DNA from: Kordiimonadaceae bacterium UBA4441
GTDB taxonomy: Bacteria; Pseudomonadota; Alphaproteobacteria; Sphingomonadales; Emcibacteraceae
Assembly: GCA_002390425.1 (NCBI GenBank)
Contig: DGPL01000060.1
Span: forward strand, 11,387-75,386
Direction of reading: 5' to 3'
Length of the DNA stretch: 64,000 nucleotides
The notes beneath the pieces are model-generated. The model searched no databases. It was not told the origin of the DNA and worked only from the letters and a program-made list of their open reading frames with translations. Of this stretch, positions 34,643 through 43,797 are shown in pieces. Position 1 is the first letter of the stretch; each line of letters starts with the position of its first letter. The translations under genes were made by a program, and so were the position numbers.

Positions 34643-35311
34643 ATGCGTCAACTATATCACTATTGGTTTTCCCCTAATTCTAGAAAAGCTCGTATCGCCT
34701 TACTGGAAAAAGAGTTAGATTTTGATCTCGTATTAGAGCTTCCTTGGAAAAGAAGGCATGATTTTCTTGTACTCAACCCAGCAGGTACAGTGCCAACACT
34801 CATAGAAGATGATGGAAAAACAATTTGTGGAAATGCCGCAATCAGTGAATATCTCAATGAAAAATATGATACCGTAAACCTTATCGGCGAAAGTGCTGAT
34901 ATTCGGACCGAAGTAAGACGATTAACCGAATGGTTTGATATTAAATTCTATGAAGAAGTTAGTGAAATTATTATCAACGAAAAATTCATGAAGCGATACC
35001 TTAAGCGTGGTGACACAGAAGCAAAAGTGATTAGGTTTGCCAACCAAAATATAAAGCATCATTTACAATATATTGCTTACTTAACGGATCGCCGGAATTG
35101 GTTAGCAGGAAATGATTTCTCATATGCAGATATAGCCGCTGCTTCCCATATATCATGTGTTGATTATTTCGGTGACGTCCCATGGGAAAAATACCCTGAA
35201 GCCCGAAATTGGTATGCGCGTGTTAAATCGCGCCCTTCAATGCAACCTATTTTAAAAGATAAAGTTGCGGGCCTTCAACCGGCCAAACATTACAGTGATC
35301 CAGACTTCTAA
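34643..35311 (+). CDS. fzlA: Glutathione S-transferase-fold cell-division protein FzlA
   Basis: A 222-residue protein with an N-terminal thioredoxin-like domain (RQLYHYWFSPNSRKARIALLEKEL, LNPAGTVPTLIEDDG) and an all-helical C-terminal domain. The RRHDFLVLNPAG and LAGNDFSYADIAAASHIS segments and the C-terminal PAKHYSDPDF match FzlA, a GST homologue that binds FtsZ filaments in alphaproteobacteria. The next gene is queG, the known neighbour. It is 1 base from queG's start. Confidence 0.85.
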   Translation: MRQLYHYWFSPNSRKARIALLEKELDFDLVLELPWKRRHDFLVLNPAGTVPTLIEDDGKTICGNAAISEYLNEKYDTVNLIGESADIRTEVRRLTEWFDIKFYEEVSEIIINEKFMKRYLKRGDTEAKVIRFANQNIKHHLQYIAYLTDRRNWLAGNDFSYADIAAASHISCVDYFGDVPWEKYPEARNWYARVKSRPSMQPILKDKVAGLQPAKHYSDPDF

Positions 35312-35312
35312 G

Positions 35313-36446
35313 ATGGAACAAATTGAAGAGCAGTCCACCATAAAGAATAAAATTCAAACTTTAGCTCTTGAAGTAGGGTTTGACACCGTTAAGTTTACCT
35401 CACCAACCGGATTAGAAAACAGTGCTGAAAGCTTCGATCAATTCTTAAGCTCTTCTTATAATGGAGAAATGAAATGGTTAGAAGAAAAAGCGGAGAGACG
35501 AAAAAACCCTCTTGTTTTATGGCCCGAAACAAAATCTATAATTATGTTAGGAATGAATTATGGTCCTGACTCTAATCCCCTCGAATTTTTAGAATATAAA
35601 GAACATGGGAATATTTCTGTTTATGCTTTAGGAAAAGATTATCATGATGTTATTAAAAAACGTCTAAAACAAATTGCACGACAAATTCATAGAGAATATG
35701 ACGTTGAAGTAAAAGTTTTCGTTGATACAGCCCCTGTTATGGAAAAACCGCTCGCACAAAAATCGGGAATGGGATGGCAAGGGAAACACACCAACTTAGT
35801 CAGTCATGAATTTGGGTCATGGTTGTTTCTAGGGAGTATTTTTACGGCGCTTGAAATAGAACCCGACAGCGAAATGCAAGACCACTGTGGATCATGCCAT
35901 GCTTGCCTAGATGTATGCCCAACAAACGCATTTCCCGCACCTTACAAACTTGATGCGCGACGATGTATTTCTTATTTAACCATAGAATATAAAGGGCATA
36001 TTGATCTAGAATTTCGAAAAGCAATGGGCAATAGGATTTATGGTTGCGATGACTGTCTTTCTATTTGTCCATGGAATAAATTTGCTAAAAAAACTAATGA
36101 AATTTCATTTCATCCAAGAATAGAATTAGACTTCGCACGCCTTGATGAATTAGCCCAGCTTGATGATCAGACGTTTAGAACAGTTTTTTCAGGATCACCA
36201 ATAAAAAGAATAGGGCGAGATTTTTTTATAAGAAATGTTCTAATTGCAATTGGTAATAGTGAGCAAGAAAAACATATTCCACTTTTAAAAGATAAATTAT
36301 TTGAAGAAAGTCCCTATATAAGAGCAATGGCGATATGGGCGTTAAAGCAGTTATGTGATAAAGAAATGTTCATTGAACTTAAAAATAAGAATCTATTTAG
36401 TGAAACTGATATCGCTGTAAAAAGAGAATGGGAAATTAATTACTAA
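35313..36446 (+). CDS. queG: Epoxyqueuosine reductase QueG
   Basis: About 377 residues from ATG 35313, immediately after the fzlA stop (one base between); a longer frame reaching into fzlA is not needed. Signatures: MLGMNYGPDSNP, YALGKDYHDVIKKRL, VDTAPVMEKPLAQKSGMGWQGKHTNL, and two 4Fe-4S sites CGSCHACLDVCP and CDDCLSICPWNKFA. A HEAT-like tail follows. It is a cobalamin/4Fe-4S enzyme for the last step of queuosine synthesis in tRNA. Its stop overlaps the convergent TPR gene by 11 nt. Confidence 0.97.
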   Translation: MEQIEEQSTIKNKIQTLALEVGFDTVKFTSPTGLENSAESFDQFLSSSYNGEMKWLEEKAERRKNPLVLWPETKSIIMLGMNYGPDSNPLEFLEYKEHGNISVYALGKDYHDVIKKRLKQIARQIHREYDVEVKVFVDTAPVMEKPLAQKSGMGWQGKHTNLVSHEFGSWLFLGSIFTALEIEPDSEMQDHCGSCHACLDVCPTNAFPAPYKLDARRCISYLTIEYKGHIDLEFRKAMGNRIYGCDDCLSICPWNKFAKKTNEISFHPRIELDFARLDELAQLDDQTFRTVFSGSPIKRIGRDFFIRNVLIAIGNSEQEKHIPLLKDKLFEESPYIRAMAIWALKQLCDKEMFIELKNKNLFSETDIAVKREWEINY

Positions 36447-37230
36447 TCAATTTCATATTGTCTTCTGCTAGCTTTTGCCAATCACTATCGGGAAATTTAT
36501 CAATAAGCTTTTGCCATTCTTTTTTAGCTTTCATATCTTCCCGTAACATCCGATAATTTATGCCACTTTCAAATAACAAATCTGGCTGGTTTGGCTTTAT
36601 ACTCAATCCTTGATTAAGATCCAATCGAGCCTTTAAATGCTCATTCATTTTTCGGTATGTCTCTGCACGATAAAGAAAAGCTTCAATTCGTTCCTCGTCT
36701 AATTCCAGGGCATAACTAAAATCATCTAAGGCACTTTGAAAATCTTCGCGATCAATTTGTACAGTTCCTCTTTCAATATAAAAATCATATTTAAAAACGG
36801 GATGATCGTCTAATGAAAGAAGCGCCGTTGTATAAATTGTGAACGCTCTTTCCAACTTATTATTAGCCCGCCAAGCGTTTCCCGCTAAATAGCGCAATTG
36901 GGCGGAAAGAAGAGTTTTATTTTTAATTGCAAACACACCAATACCATCTCCACGTGATACTTTATCGGCGATTATTTCAAGTAACCCTGCGGCTTCTTCA
37001 AAACGGTTTTGGTCATAAAGGGCCATGGCTTCACAATGCTGTGCTGCGGCTCCTCCGCCTTCGACGTACCATTTCTTAGCAGTAATAACAGCGTTACTAT
37101 TTTCTTCACTTATACTTGCGATACAAGCTTGGTATTTGTCTGACTGTTCTTTTTCTGATAAAGTTTGCGCAAAAATAAGCCCTCCTGGAAGCAGAAATAA
37201 TATTATTAACCCTAAAAATCTTATGCTCAT
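36436..37230 (-). CDS. Exported tetratricopeptide-repeat protein
   Basis: About 264 residues from ATG 37230; the frame is open upstream but only this start gives a signal peptide (SIRFLGLIILFLLPGGLIFAQT). TPR units occur at about 50-260, for example LRYLAGNAWRANNKLERAF, FYIERGTVQIDREDFQSAL, FLYRAETYRKMNEHLKARLD and LFESGINYRMLREDMKAKKE. It is likely a periplasmic scaffolding protein; its partner is unknown. Confidence 0.82.
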   Translation of the reverse strand: MSIRFLGLIILFLLPGGLIFAQTLSEKEQSDKYQACIASISEENSNAVITAKKWYVEGGGAAAQHCEAMALYDQNRFEEAAGLLEIIADKVSRGDGIGVFAIKNKTLLSAQLRYLAGNAWRANNKLERAFTIYTTALLSLDDHPVFKYDFYIERGTVQIDREDFQSALDDFSYALELDEERIEAFLYRAETYRKMNEHLKARLDLNQGLSIKPNQPDLLFESGINYRMLREDMKAKKEWQKLIDKFPDSDWQKLAEDNMKLISN

Positions 37231-37315
37231 ATTGCAATAACCTATTATCAATTTGTCATCCACTGTATAAATAGAAACGTAAAAAAGCGCAAACCGAATA
37301 ATAAAGTGAGACACT

Positions 37316-38128
37316 ATGAAACTATTTTGTTTTGGTATGGGGTATACCGCCAAAAAACTTTGTAAGTCATTATCAACTGAAAAATGGCATTTTTCCGGCA
37401 CCAATCGAAAATCCGGTGATTTTATTTTTAATGGCAATGAGCCGATGCACAATGCGCAATCCGTATTAAAAGATGTAACACATTTGTTAATCTCTATTGC
37501 GCCATCAAAAGAAAATGGCGACTTAGTGCTTCTTCACCATCAAAAAGACATTCTAAATATGCCTTCTTTAAAATGGGTCGGATATTTATCTGCTACGAGT
37601 GTTTATGGCGACCATAGCGGTAATTGGGTAGATGAAACCTCAGAAACCAAGCCAGTAGGAGCACGCGGCTTAGAGAGAAAAAAAGCTGAACAGCAGTGGG
37701 AGAACTTAGGATTTCCACTTCATATTTTCAGATTAAGCGGGATTTATGGCCCAGAGAGAAACCAAGTAAATGCCATAAAAGAGCAAACCATTCAAAAGAT
37801 CATTAAAGAAGGTCATAGTTTTTCCCGAATTCATGTGGAAGACATCGTATCCGCTTTAATGCTTTCAATGAATGACCCAATTCCCGGCATTTATAATCTG
37901 GCTGATGATCAGCCCTCTTCAACAGCGGACATCATTGACTATGTCTGTGAACAATTGAACATGGAAAAACCAAAAGGCGTTCCCTTTGAAGAAGCCGATT
38001 TAAGCGAAATGCGAAGAAGTTTTTATCAGGACCATAAAAAAGTCAGCAATAAAAAACTGAAACAAATTTATAATTGGAAACCCAAATATTCTGACTACAA
38101 GGCGGGATATGATAGTTTTCTTAAATAA
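37316..38128 (+). CDS. SDR-family NAD(P)-dependent epimerase/reductase-like protein
   Basis: A 270-residue extended-SDR relative. FCFGMGYTAKKLC is a variant nucleotide-binding loop (GxGYxA as in YeeZ-type proteins), followed by LISIAPSKENGD, YLSATSVYGDHSGNWVDE, RLSGIYGPERN and IHVEDIVSALMLSM, NLADDQPSS. The SDR Tyr/Lys pair is not obvious, as in the YeeZ subgroup, which has no defined reaction. Its stop overlaps the convergent hydrolase by 8 nt. Confidence 0.85.
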   Translation: MKLFCFGMGYTAKKLCKSLSTEKWHFSGTNRKSGDFIFNGNEPMHNAQSVLKDVTHLLISIAPSKENGDLVLLHHQKDILNMPSLKWVGYLSATSVYGDHSGNWVDETSETKPVGARGLERKKAEQQWENLGFPLHIFRLSGIYGPERNQVNAIKEQTIQKIIKEGHSFSRIHVEDIVSALMLSMNDPIPGIYNLADDQPSSTADIIDYVCEQLNMEKPKGVPFEEADLSEMRRSFYQDHKKVSNKKLKQIYNWKPKYSDYKAGYDSFLK

Positions 38129-38867
38129 ATTCACATATGGCTTGTTTTAATCTGTTTAAATCGGCTTCACTTGATAAGCGGTGATCCCCCGATTTATTAA
38201 AGCTAATAATAACGTCATTACTTATTACTTTTTCTGCAATACGTGATGAATATGAATAGGGCACATCCTCATCAAACAAGCCATGAAACAGCCTAATAGG
38301 GCAATTAAGGTCAATTGGCTTATTAAGTAAAATATGATTTTCCCCATCTTGGATTAGCTTATAAGAAACTTTATAGGGTTCATCACTATAATCAGAAGGC
38401 TCAAGATAAATGCCATCCCGTTTCAACGTTTCCTTTATGGCTGGGGAATAATTATCCCACATCAATTCACGGGTAAAATCGGGGGCAGCCGCTATTCCAA
38501 TGAAAGCTTTAAGGCGGTCTTTTCTCGCTAGTGATACCAACAATCCAATCCACCCGCCCATGCTTGAGCCCACAATAATTAACTCACCTTTTGTAACCTC
38601 ATCAATGACACTTAAGGCGTCTTGCGTCCATGTTCCTATTGTTCCATCAACAAATTCTTCGGAAGACTTTCCATGGCCAGAATAATCAAACATCAAATAA
38701 GAAATGCCCAATTCTTTACAAGAATTCTCTAGAAAGATAGCTTTTGTTCCCTCCATATCGGACATATATCCACCGCAAAACACAACTGTGGGCCCTTTTG
38801 CTTCACTATAATGATAAGCAATTTTTCGTCCCTTTTCTCCGATGATATAATTTGGCTCTAAACTCAT
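38121..38867 (-). CDS. Alpha/beta hydrolase (carboxylesterase-like)
   Basis: A 248-residue protein with a canonical elbow IIVGSSMGGWIGLL, oxyanion CGGYMSDMEG, and SGHGKSSEEF. IRLFHGLFDEDVPYS gives the acidic residue and SGDHRLS the catalytic His. The short length and this set fit small cytoplasmic serine esterases or thioesterases (palmitoyl-thioesterase-like). Contrast with the hydrolase-fold proteins near 3-11 kb, where the serine is lost. Confidence 0.88.
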   Translation of the reverse strand: MSLEPNYIIGEKGRKIAYHYSEAKGPTVVFCGGYMSDMEGTKAIFLENSCKELGISYLMFDYSGHGKSSEEFVDGTIGTWTQDALSVIDEVTKGELIIVGSSMGGWIGLLVSLARKDRLKAFIGIAAAPDFTRELMWDNYSPAIKETLKRDGIYLEPSDYSDEPYKVSYKLIQDGENHILLNKPIDLNCPIRLFHGLFDEDVPYSYSSRIAEKVISNDVIISFNKSGDHRLSSEADLNRLKQAICEFI

Positions 38868-39020
38868 ATTAATAACTCATTATCTATATTTTTTTCGAAT
38901 ATATCATAATTTAGGGAAATAACTTTATTTTTTAGCCCTTTTTCACGCTTGTTCACTTGACTTGAGGGTCAAAGAATATAAATTCGCACCTTTAGAACAA
39001 AGCAAAAATAAGAGAACATT

Positions 39021-40955
39021 ATGAACGCGAATAAAAAAGTTGCCCTAACACTGCCAGATGGCAGCGTCCGTGAATTTGATGGACCGGTAACTGGTATGAC
39101 GTTAGCACAAGATATTGGCCCTGGATTGGCCAAGGCTGCCCTCGTCATTGTTGTCAATGGAGAGCAATGGGATCTTTCGCGCGAAATAACGACAAACTCA
39201 GATGTATCAATTATCACTAATCGTGACGATGAAGCGCTTGAAATAATTCGTCATGATGCCGCTCATATTTTAGCGGAAGCCGTTAAAGAATTATGGCCAG
39301 ATACGCAAGTCACAATCGGGCCAGCAATTGAAAACGGTTTTTACTATGATTTCGCTCGCGAAGAACCATTTACACCAGAAGATCTGGAAACAATTGAAAA
39401 ACGTATGCGCCAAATTGTCGAACGCAACGAAGAAATTATACGCACCGAAATGCCCCGCGATGAAGCCTTTGATTTTTTCCGTAGCCAAGGTGAAGAGTAT
39501 AAAGCTGAGATTATTGCCAGCATTCCATCGAATGAACCCATCACTCTTTATAAGCAAGGCGAATTTATTGACCTTTGCCGTGGACCGCATTTACCGTCCA
39601 CAAAATATTTGGGAAGCGATACATTCAAATTAATGAATGTAGCTGGTGCCTACTGGCGTGGTGATAGCAACAATGAAATGTTACAGCGTATCTATGGCAC
39701 AGCCTGGCGAACCAAAAAAGAATTAAAAGCTTATCTTCTGCGTCTTGAAGAAGCAGAGAAACGAGACCATCGTAAATTAGGTAAAGAATTAGATCTTTTC
39801 CATTTTCAGGAGGAAGCCGCAGGCATGCCGTTCTGGCATCCAAATGGCTGGACAATTTACACTCAAATCGAAGGCTATATGCGCCGTAAGCAGCGTGAAT
39901 ATGGATACCGCGAAATAAATACGCCAAAATTGGTTGATAGAAAGTTATGGGAAGTGTCTGGCCATTGGGACAAGTTTCGCGAACATATGTATACGACCGA
40001 GTCAGACGAATGCGTTTTTGCTTTAAAACCCATGAACTGTCCTTGTCATGTTCAAGTGTTTAATCAGGGCCTTGTGAGTTACCGTGATCTTCCTATGCGA
40101 CTTGCTGAATTTGGTAGCTGCCATCGATATGAGCCTTCTGGCGCCCTGCATGGTTTAATGCGCGTGCGATCTTTCGTGCAAGATGATGCCCATATTTTTT
40201 GCGAAAAAGATAAGATCACTGAAGAAACCGAAATTTTCTGTAAAATGTTACTTGAGGTTTATAAGGATTTTGGCTTTGAAGATGTAAAAGTAAAATTCTC
40301 TGATCGACCAGAAGTGCGTGCAGGATCGGATGAAGTATGGGACGAAGCTGAAAAACATTTAAGAGACGCGATCGAACATGCCGGACTTAAATATACAGCA
40401 AACCCAGGAGAAGGCGCATTTTACGGACCAAAGATTGAATTTGTTCTCACAGATGCTATTGGGCGTGATTGGCAGTGTGGAACGTTGCAAGTAGATTTTA
40501 TTACTCCTGAACGTTTGAATGCAAATTACGTCGGTGTCGATAATAAAAAACATCACCCTGTTATGCTGCACCGCGCCATACTTGGTTCTTTTGAACGGTT
40601 TATTGGCATACTTATCGAAAACCATGCGGGTCGTTTTCCAATGTGGCTTGCCCCTAAACAGGTCGTTGTAACAGGCATTACCGCCGATCAAGATGACTAT
40701 GTAAAAGAAGTTTATAAGAAACTATCTGATGCAGGACTTCGTGCTGATATTGATCTTCGAAATGAAAAAATTAATTATAAAGTGCGTGAACATTCACACG
40801 CAAAAGTCCCCGCAATTTTTGTTGCTGGTGGTCGTGAAGCGGAAAATAACACGATCACAGTTAGACGACTTGGATCAAAAAATCAGGAAACCCTTGATTT
40901 AATGGACGCAATTAATACACTTGTCACCGAGTCTATCGATCCGGATAAACGATAA
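39021..40955 (+). CDS. thrS: Threonyl-tRNA synthetase
   Basis: A 644-residue class II synthetase. Order: N-terminal TGS domain (ALTLPDGSVREFDGPV), editing domain with HDAAHILAEAVKELWPD and FVDLCRGPHL-type EFIDLCRGPHLPS, catalytic core with motif 2 (RYEPSGALHGLMRVRSFVQDDAHIFC) and Zn ligands in CPCH, motif 3 (HRAILGSFERFIGILIE), and the anticodon-binding domain. It charges tRNA-Thr. It is followed 59 nt later by infC. AGAGAACATT precedes the ATG. Confidence 0.98.
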   Translation: MNANKKVALTLPDGSVREFDGPVTGMTLAQDIGPGLAKAALVIVVNGEQWDLSREITTNSDVSIITNRDDEALEIIRHDAAHILAEAVKELWPDTQVTIGPAIENGFYYDFAREEPFTPEDLETIEKRMRQIVERNEEIIRTEMPRDEAFDFFRSQGEEYKAEIIASIPSNEPITLYKQGEFIDLCRGPHLPSTKYLGSDTFKLMNVAGAYWRGDSNNEMLQRIYGTAWRTKKELKAYLLRLEEAEKRDHRKLGKELDLFHFQEEAAGMPFWHPNGWTIYTQIEGYMRRKQREYGYREINTPKLVDRKLWEVSGHWDKFREHMYTTESDECVFALKPMNCPCHVQVFNQGLVSYRDLPMRLAEFGSCHRYEPSGALHGLMRVRSFVQDDAHIFCEKDKITEETEIFCKMLLEVYKDFGFEDVKVKFSDRPEVRAGSDEVWDEAEKHLRDAIEHAGLKYTANPGEGAFYGPKIEFVLTDAIGRDWQCGTLQVDFITPERLNANYVGVDNKKHHPVMLHRAILGSFERFIGILIENHAGRFPMWLAPKQVVVTGITADQDDYVKEVYKKLSDAGLRADIDLRNEKINYKVREHSHAKVPAIFVAGGREAENNTITVRRLGSKNQETLDLMDAINTLVTESIDPDKR

Positions 40956-41013
40956 TTTAACAATATACCGGTAAAAATGAGAGGAAATTGAACTTATATT
41001 ATGGAGAAAGTAA

Positions 41014-41550
41014 ATAGCTAAGAGACCAATGCAAGGCCCAGCGTCAAAAAAAGGACCGAGGGTCAACGATGATATTTTAGAAGATGAAGTAAGACTGATT
41101 GACGATAGTGGTGAAAACCATGGCGCAGTTTCAATTGATAAAGCTTTAGAAATGGCAAAAATTGCAGGCTTAGATCTCGTCGAAATATCACCAAATGCAA
41201 CTCCCCCAGTTTGTAAAATTCTTGATTACGGCAAGTATAAGTATGAGGCACAGAAGAAGGCGTCTCTTGCAAAGAAGAACCAGAAAACTGTAGAGGTAAA
41301 AGAGATCAAACTTCGTCCTGGCATTGAAAAGCATGACTATGATGTAAAAATGCGCTCCATTGATAAATTCTTAAACGCTGGCGATAAAGTTAAAGTTACA
41401 CTTCGCTATCGCGGTCGTGAAATGGCCCACCAAGAAATTGGTATGGACGTTTTAAACCGTGTTCGCGATCAATTTGCGGAAGTAACAAAGATTGAACAAA
41501 TGCCGAAAATGGAAGGCCGGCAAATGATCATGATTTTAGCCCCTAAATAG
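41014..41550 (+). CDS. infC: Translation initiation factor IF-3, probable AUA start
   Basis: About 178 residues. The first ATG in frame is at 41029, but GGAG (41003-41006) lies 22 nt before it, too far. Extending five codons gives ATA at 41014, 7 nt after GGAG, encoding AKRPM before QGPASKKGPRVNDDI; A-R-R-P-M-like starts are usual in alphaproteobacterial IF-3. infC classically uses a rare start (AUU in E. coli), because IF-3 itself rejects such starts and thereby regulates its own level. Body motifs are LDLVEISPNATPPVCKILDYGKYK and IEKHDYDVKMRSIDKFL. It follows thrS, with its own terminator. Confidence 0.9.
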   Translation: MAKRPMQGPASKKGPRVNDDILEDEVRLIDDSGENHGAVSIDKALEMAKIAGLDLVEISPNATPPVCKILDYGKYKYEAQKKASLAKKNQKTVEVKEIKLRPGIEKHDYDVKMRSIDKFLNAGDKVKVTLRYRGREMAHQEIGMDVLNRVRDQFAEVTKIEQMPKMEGRQMIMILAPK

Positions 41551-41573
41551 AAGCCCGCTAAATATTTTTAATA

Positions 41574-41601
41574 AGGCAAGTTCTTCGAGCTTGCCTTTTT
41601 T
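41574..41601 (+). terminator. Terminator after infC
   Basis: GGCAAG pairs with CTTGCC across TTCTTCGAG, followed by a run of T. The ATG of the following frame sits directly behind this T run. Confidence 0.85.
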
Positions 41602-42309
41602 ATGCCCAACAAACTTTTTATATTAAATAATAAATTACTGCCTATAATAAAATTAACCGTATGTCGATCCAAAAATCTGGGGAACATTATTAATAAAAAA
41701 ATTATATTTACTATTATCGCTCTTTTTTCAATTTTGCCTTTTACGGCAAACGCGCAATATTCACCTAATGGAATATATGCCGTTCTTGAAGCCGGAACAG
41801 TTCAAAATAAAGTTGCATTAAGTGGTGACCTTGCCGGCCTTGCTAAAACAGAGAATTCAAGTGGTTCATTTGGTGCCGCTATTGGTTACCGCGCCTTAGT
41901 GAGCAATAATTTAATTTTCGGGGGTGAATTAAATATTGCATCAACAAATGCAAGTAACACTGTAAATGACGGAGTATCCGTTCGAGCTTATGAAGGTGAC
42001 CTTATTAGTGGCCTATATTTAACAGGCGGCGTTTTACTTAGCAGAGAGACTAACGCAATGATTTATGCATTAATAGGCGTTAGCAGCACGAAAGGCGACA
42101 GCACATTAGAGAATTTAGGCACTGGCAATATTCAATCAATTGAAGAAAGCGGTGAAGGATTTTCTTTCGGCGCGGCCGTTGAATTTGGATTAACTGATAA
42201 TTTCGGCGTAAGGGCTAAAATGATACACACCAAATACAATGAAGGCGATTCTGCAGATTTAAGAATTAGCGATACATCCATAATGGGGGGCCTCGTCATT
42301 AAATTCTAA
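41602..42309 (+). CDS. Outer-membrane beta-barrel protein
   Basis: A frame of 235 residues; a signal peptide (KKIIFTIIALFSILPFTANAQ) starts only near residue 30, so the longest ATG (41602, in the infC terminator) is doubtful. The mature part, GIYAVLEAGTVQNKV, FGAAIGYRALVSNNLIFGGELNIAS, LYLTGGVLLSRETNAMIYALIGV, FGVRAKMIHTKY, GGLVIKF, alternates hydrophobic residues and ends in Phe, as outer-membrane barrels do. It is of the opacity/OmpA-like small-barrel kind. The true start may be an unusual codon near 41686-41689 (ATT) with GGGG upstream. Confidence 0.8.
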   Translation: MPNKLFILNNKLLPIIKLTVCRSKNLGNIINKKIIFTIIALFSILPFTANAQYSPNGIYAVLEAGTVQNKVALSGDLAGLAKTENSSGSFGAAIGYRALVSNNLIFGGELNIASTNASNTVNDGVSVRAYEGDLISGLYLTGGVLLSRETNAMIYALIGVSSTKGDSTLENLGTGNIQSIEESGEGFSFGAAVEFGLTDNFGVRAKMIHTKYNEGDSADLRISDTSIMGGLVIKF

Positions 42310-42313
42310 AAAT

Positions 42314-42655
42314 TTATACCAGACGCGCTCCGTTAGGAACTGGGCGCTCTGGTTGTGCAATTACAACCGCACCATCCTCGTCATAAAATCCTGTTAGCAA
42401 AAATTCTGATTTAATCGGTCCAATTTGCATAGGTGGAAAATTTACCACGGCAACAATTTGTCGGCCGATTAAATCCTCAGGCTTATAATGAACTGTAATT
42501 TGCGCGCTTGATTTTTTAACGCCCAAATCTCCACCAAAATCAACCCAAACTTTATAAGCAGGTTTTCTCGCTTCAGGAAATTCTTCTGCACGGACAACCG
42601 TTCCTATTTTAATTTCTACCTTTTGGAAATCATCCCAACTAATCGTTTCGCTCAT
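42314..42655 (-). CDS. tRNA-binding protein, CsaA-like
   Basis: A 113-residue single-domain protein with the tRNA-binding (EMAP-II/OB) fold: WDDFQKVEIKIGTVVRAEEFPEARKPAYKVWVDFGG, SSAQITVHYKPEDLIGRQIVAVVNFPPMQIGPIKSEFLLTGF. The length and sequence match CsaA, which has chaperone-like and tRNA-binding activity. Its start overlaps the TraB stop by 1 nt (shared A of TAATG), so the two form an operon. Confidence 0.9.
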   Translation of the reverse strand: MSETISWDDFQKVEIKIGTVVRAEEFPEARKPAYKVWVDFGGDLGVKKSSAQITVHYKPEDLIGRQIVAVVNFPPMQIGPIKSEFLLTGFYDEDGAVVIAQPERPVPNGARLV

Positions 42656-43551
42656 TATTGCACCCTTTTAATCATATAGCCTTTATCTGATAACAGCTTA
42701 ATCACACCATCTTCACCAACAAAATGAGACGCACCCGCTACCACTAAAGTATTTTGTTTTTTAGTTAGTAGTTCTTCAACAACAGGAATCCAATTATTAT
42801 TTCTTTGCACCAAAAGCTTTTGATAAACATCTTCCTGTTGAAACATTGGCTTAATCAATGTTTCAATCATTAATTCCTCATCCCCTGATGACCAACTATC
42901 GATCATATCCAAGGTGACTTTCTCAATATCTTTTAATTGGTCAATTGTATCCCTTAACATTTCTGCCTGTGTCTCTAGCGGATGATCATAAAGCGTTGCC
43001 ATTTGTTCTTCTAATTTCTCAAGAGCAGAAATTTTAATGTCGCGCGACGCTATATTTTTTTCAATATATTTATCGACACCTGAATCAGGGTTCCAACCTT
43101 CGCGGATGATCGCACTGACAGACAAAGCTACAGATGCAAACCACGGTTTAAAATTAATTATTGATGCCGGCGGTATGCCTGATGCTAGCGCTTGCTCATT
43201 AATAAAATCCATTTCATCTTTTGACAAATAATTACTTAAACTATCACCCGGCGCTAGCATGCCATTTTGCAATGTTAATTGTTGGGCATGCCTTTGTTTT
43301 TCTGGTGTCATATGAACTTCAAATACAACCTCATCAGCCTCTTCAACGATCTCTTTTAAAGTGCCACCATACCACTTCACATCATCTGGTAATAAATGAA
43401 CAGAGCCTAAAAAATATACTTTTGACTGATCTTGTTCGATCGACCATATAGCAGGCTTCGCATTTAAATCTTCTTCTGCTGCTGTCGCAACAAAGCTCAT
43501 AGGAATAATAATGAGTAGAATTATAAAAGGTATTTTTAATATGGATTTCAT
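42655..43551 (-). CDS. TraB/GumN-family exported protein
   Basis: A 298-residue protein with signal peptide (FIILLIIIPMSFVATAAEE). TraB/GumN marks are PAIWSIEQDQSKVYFLGSVHLLPDDVKW, DEVVFEVHMTP and LVVAGASHFVGEDGVI near the C-terminus, with conserved Gly/His (GSVH, GASH) thought to form the active site of this erythromycin-esterase-like/TIKI relative. Substrate is unknown. Coupled with the CsaA-like gene by a 1-nt overlap. Confidence 0.88.
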   Translation of the reverse strand: MKSILKIPFIILLIIIPMSFVATAAEEDLNAKPAIWSIEQDQSKVYFLGSVHLLPDDVKWYGGTLKEIVEEADEVVFEVHMTPEKQRHAQQLTLQNGMLAPGDSLSNYLSKDEMDFINEQALASGIPPASIINFKPWFASVALSVSAIIREGWNPDSGVDKYIEKNIASRDIKISALEKLEEQMATLYDHPLETQAEMLRDTIDQLKDIEKVTLDMIDSWSSGDEELMIETLIKPMFQQEDVYQKLLVQRNNNWIPVVEELLTKKQNTLVVAGASHFVGEDGVIKLLSDKGYMIKRVQ

Positions 43552-43689
43552 TTGATGATTCTTTCAGCAACAATACAATTATTTTTCCATTGTTAAGATG
43601 CTATATGAATATGTCAACTTTTTGATGGCAAACACATTGAAATCTAAAGGATTTTTTTCTTAACAAATACACTTGCAATCCTATAAAAA

Positions 43690-43797
43690 CCAAGCTATAC
43701 ACCGACCCTCAACGAGTGGTACGGCCTGTTAGGGCATGCCTATCTGCTCTTAAAGCTGGTCAGGGAAACCCGACGCATTAATTTAAAGGAAAGCTAA
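43690..43797 (+). promoter_or_regulatory. Possible structured leader of rpmI-rplT
   Basis: A leader ahead of rpmI contains a stable hairpin GTCAGGG-AAA-CCCGAC (about 43758-43774) and other complementary GC-rich pieces, with no T run, so it is not a terminator. In other bacteria L20 represses this operon by binding its mRNA leader; such a role here is inference. Confidence 0.4.

Noticed and set aside
37231..37452. Upstream extension of the TPR protein
   Set aside because: It would hide the signal peptide in the middle of the protein and overlap the start of the divergent SDR gene.
41001..41021. Tiny ATG frame (MEKVNS) over the infC leader
   Set aside because: Only six codons and its ATG has no SD; the GGAG is inside it and serves infC.
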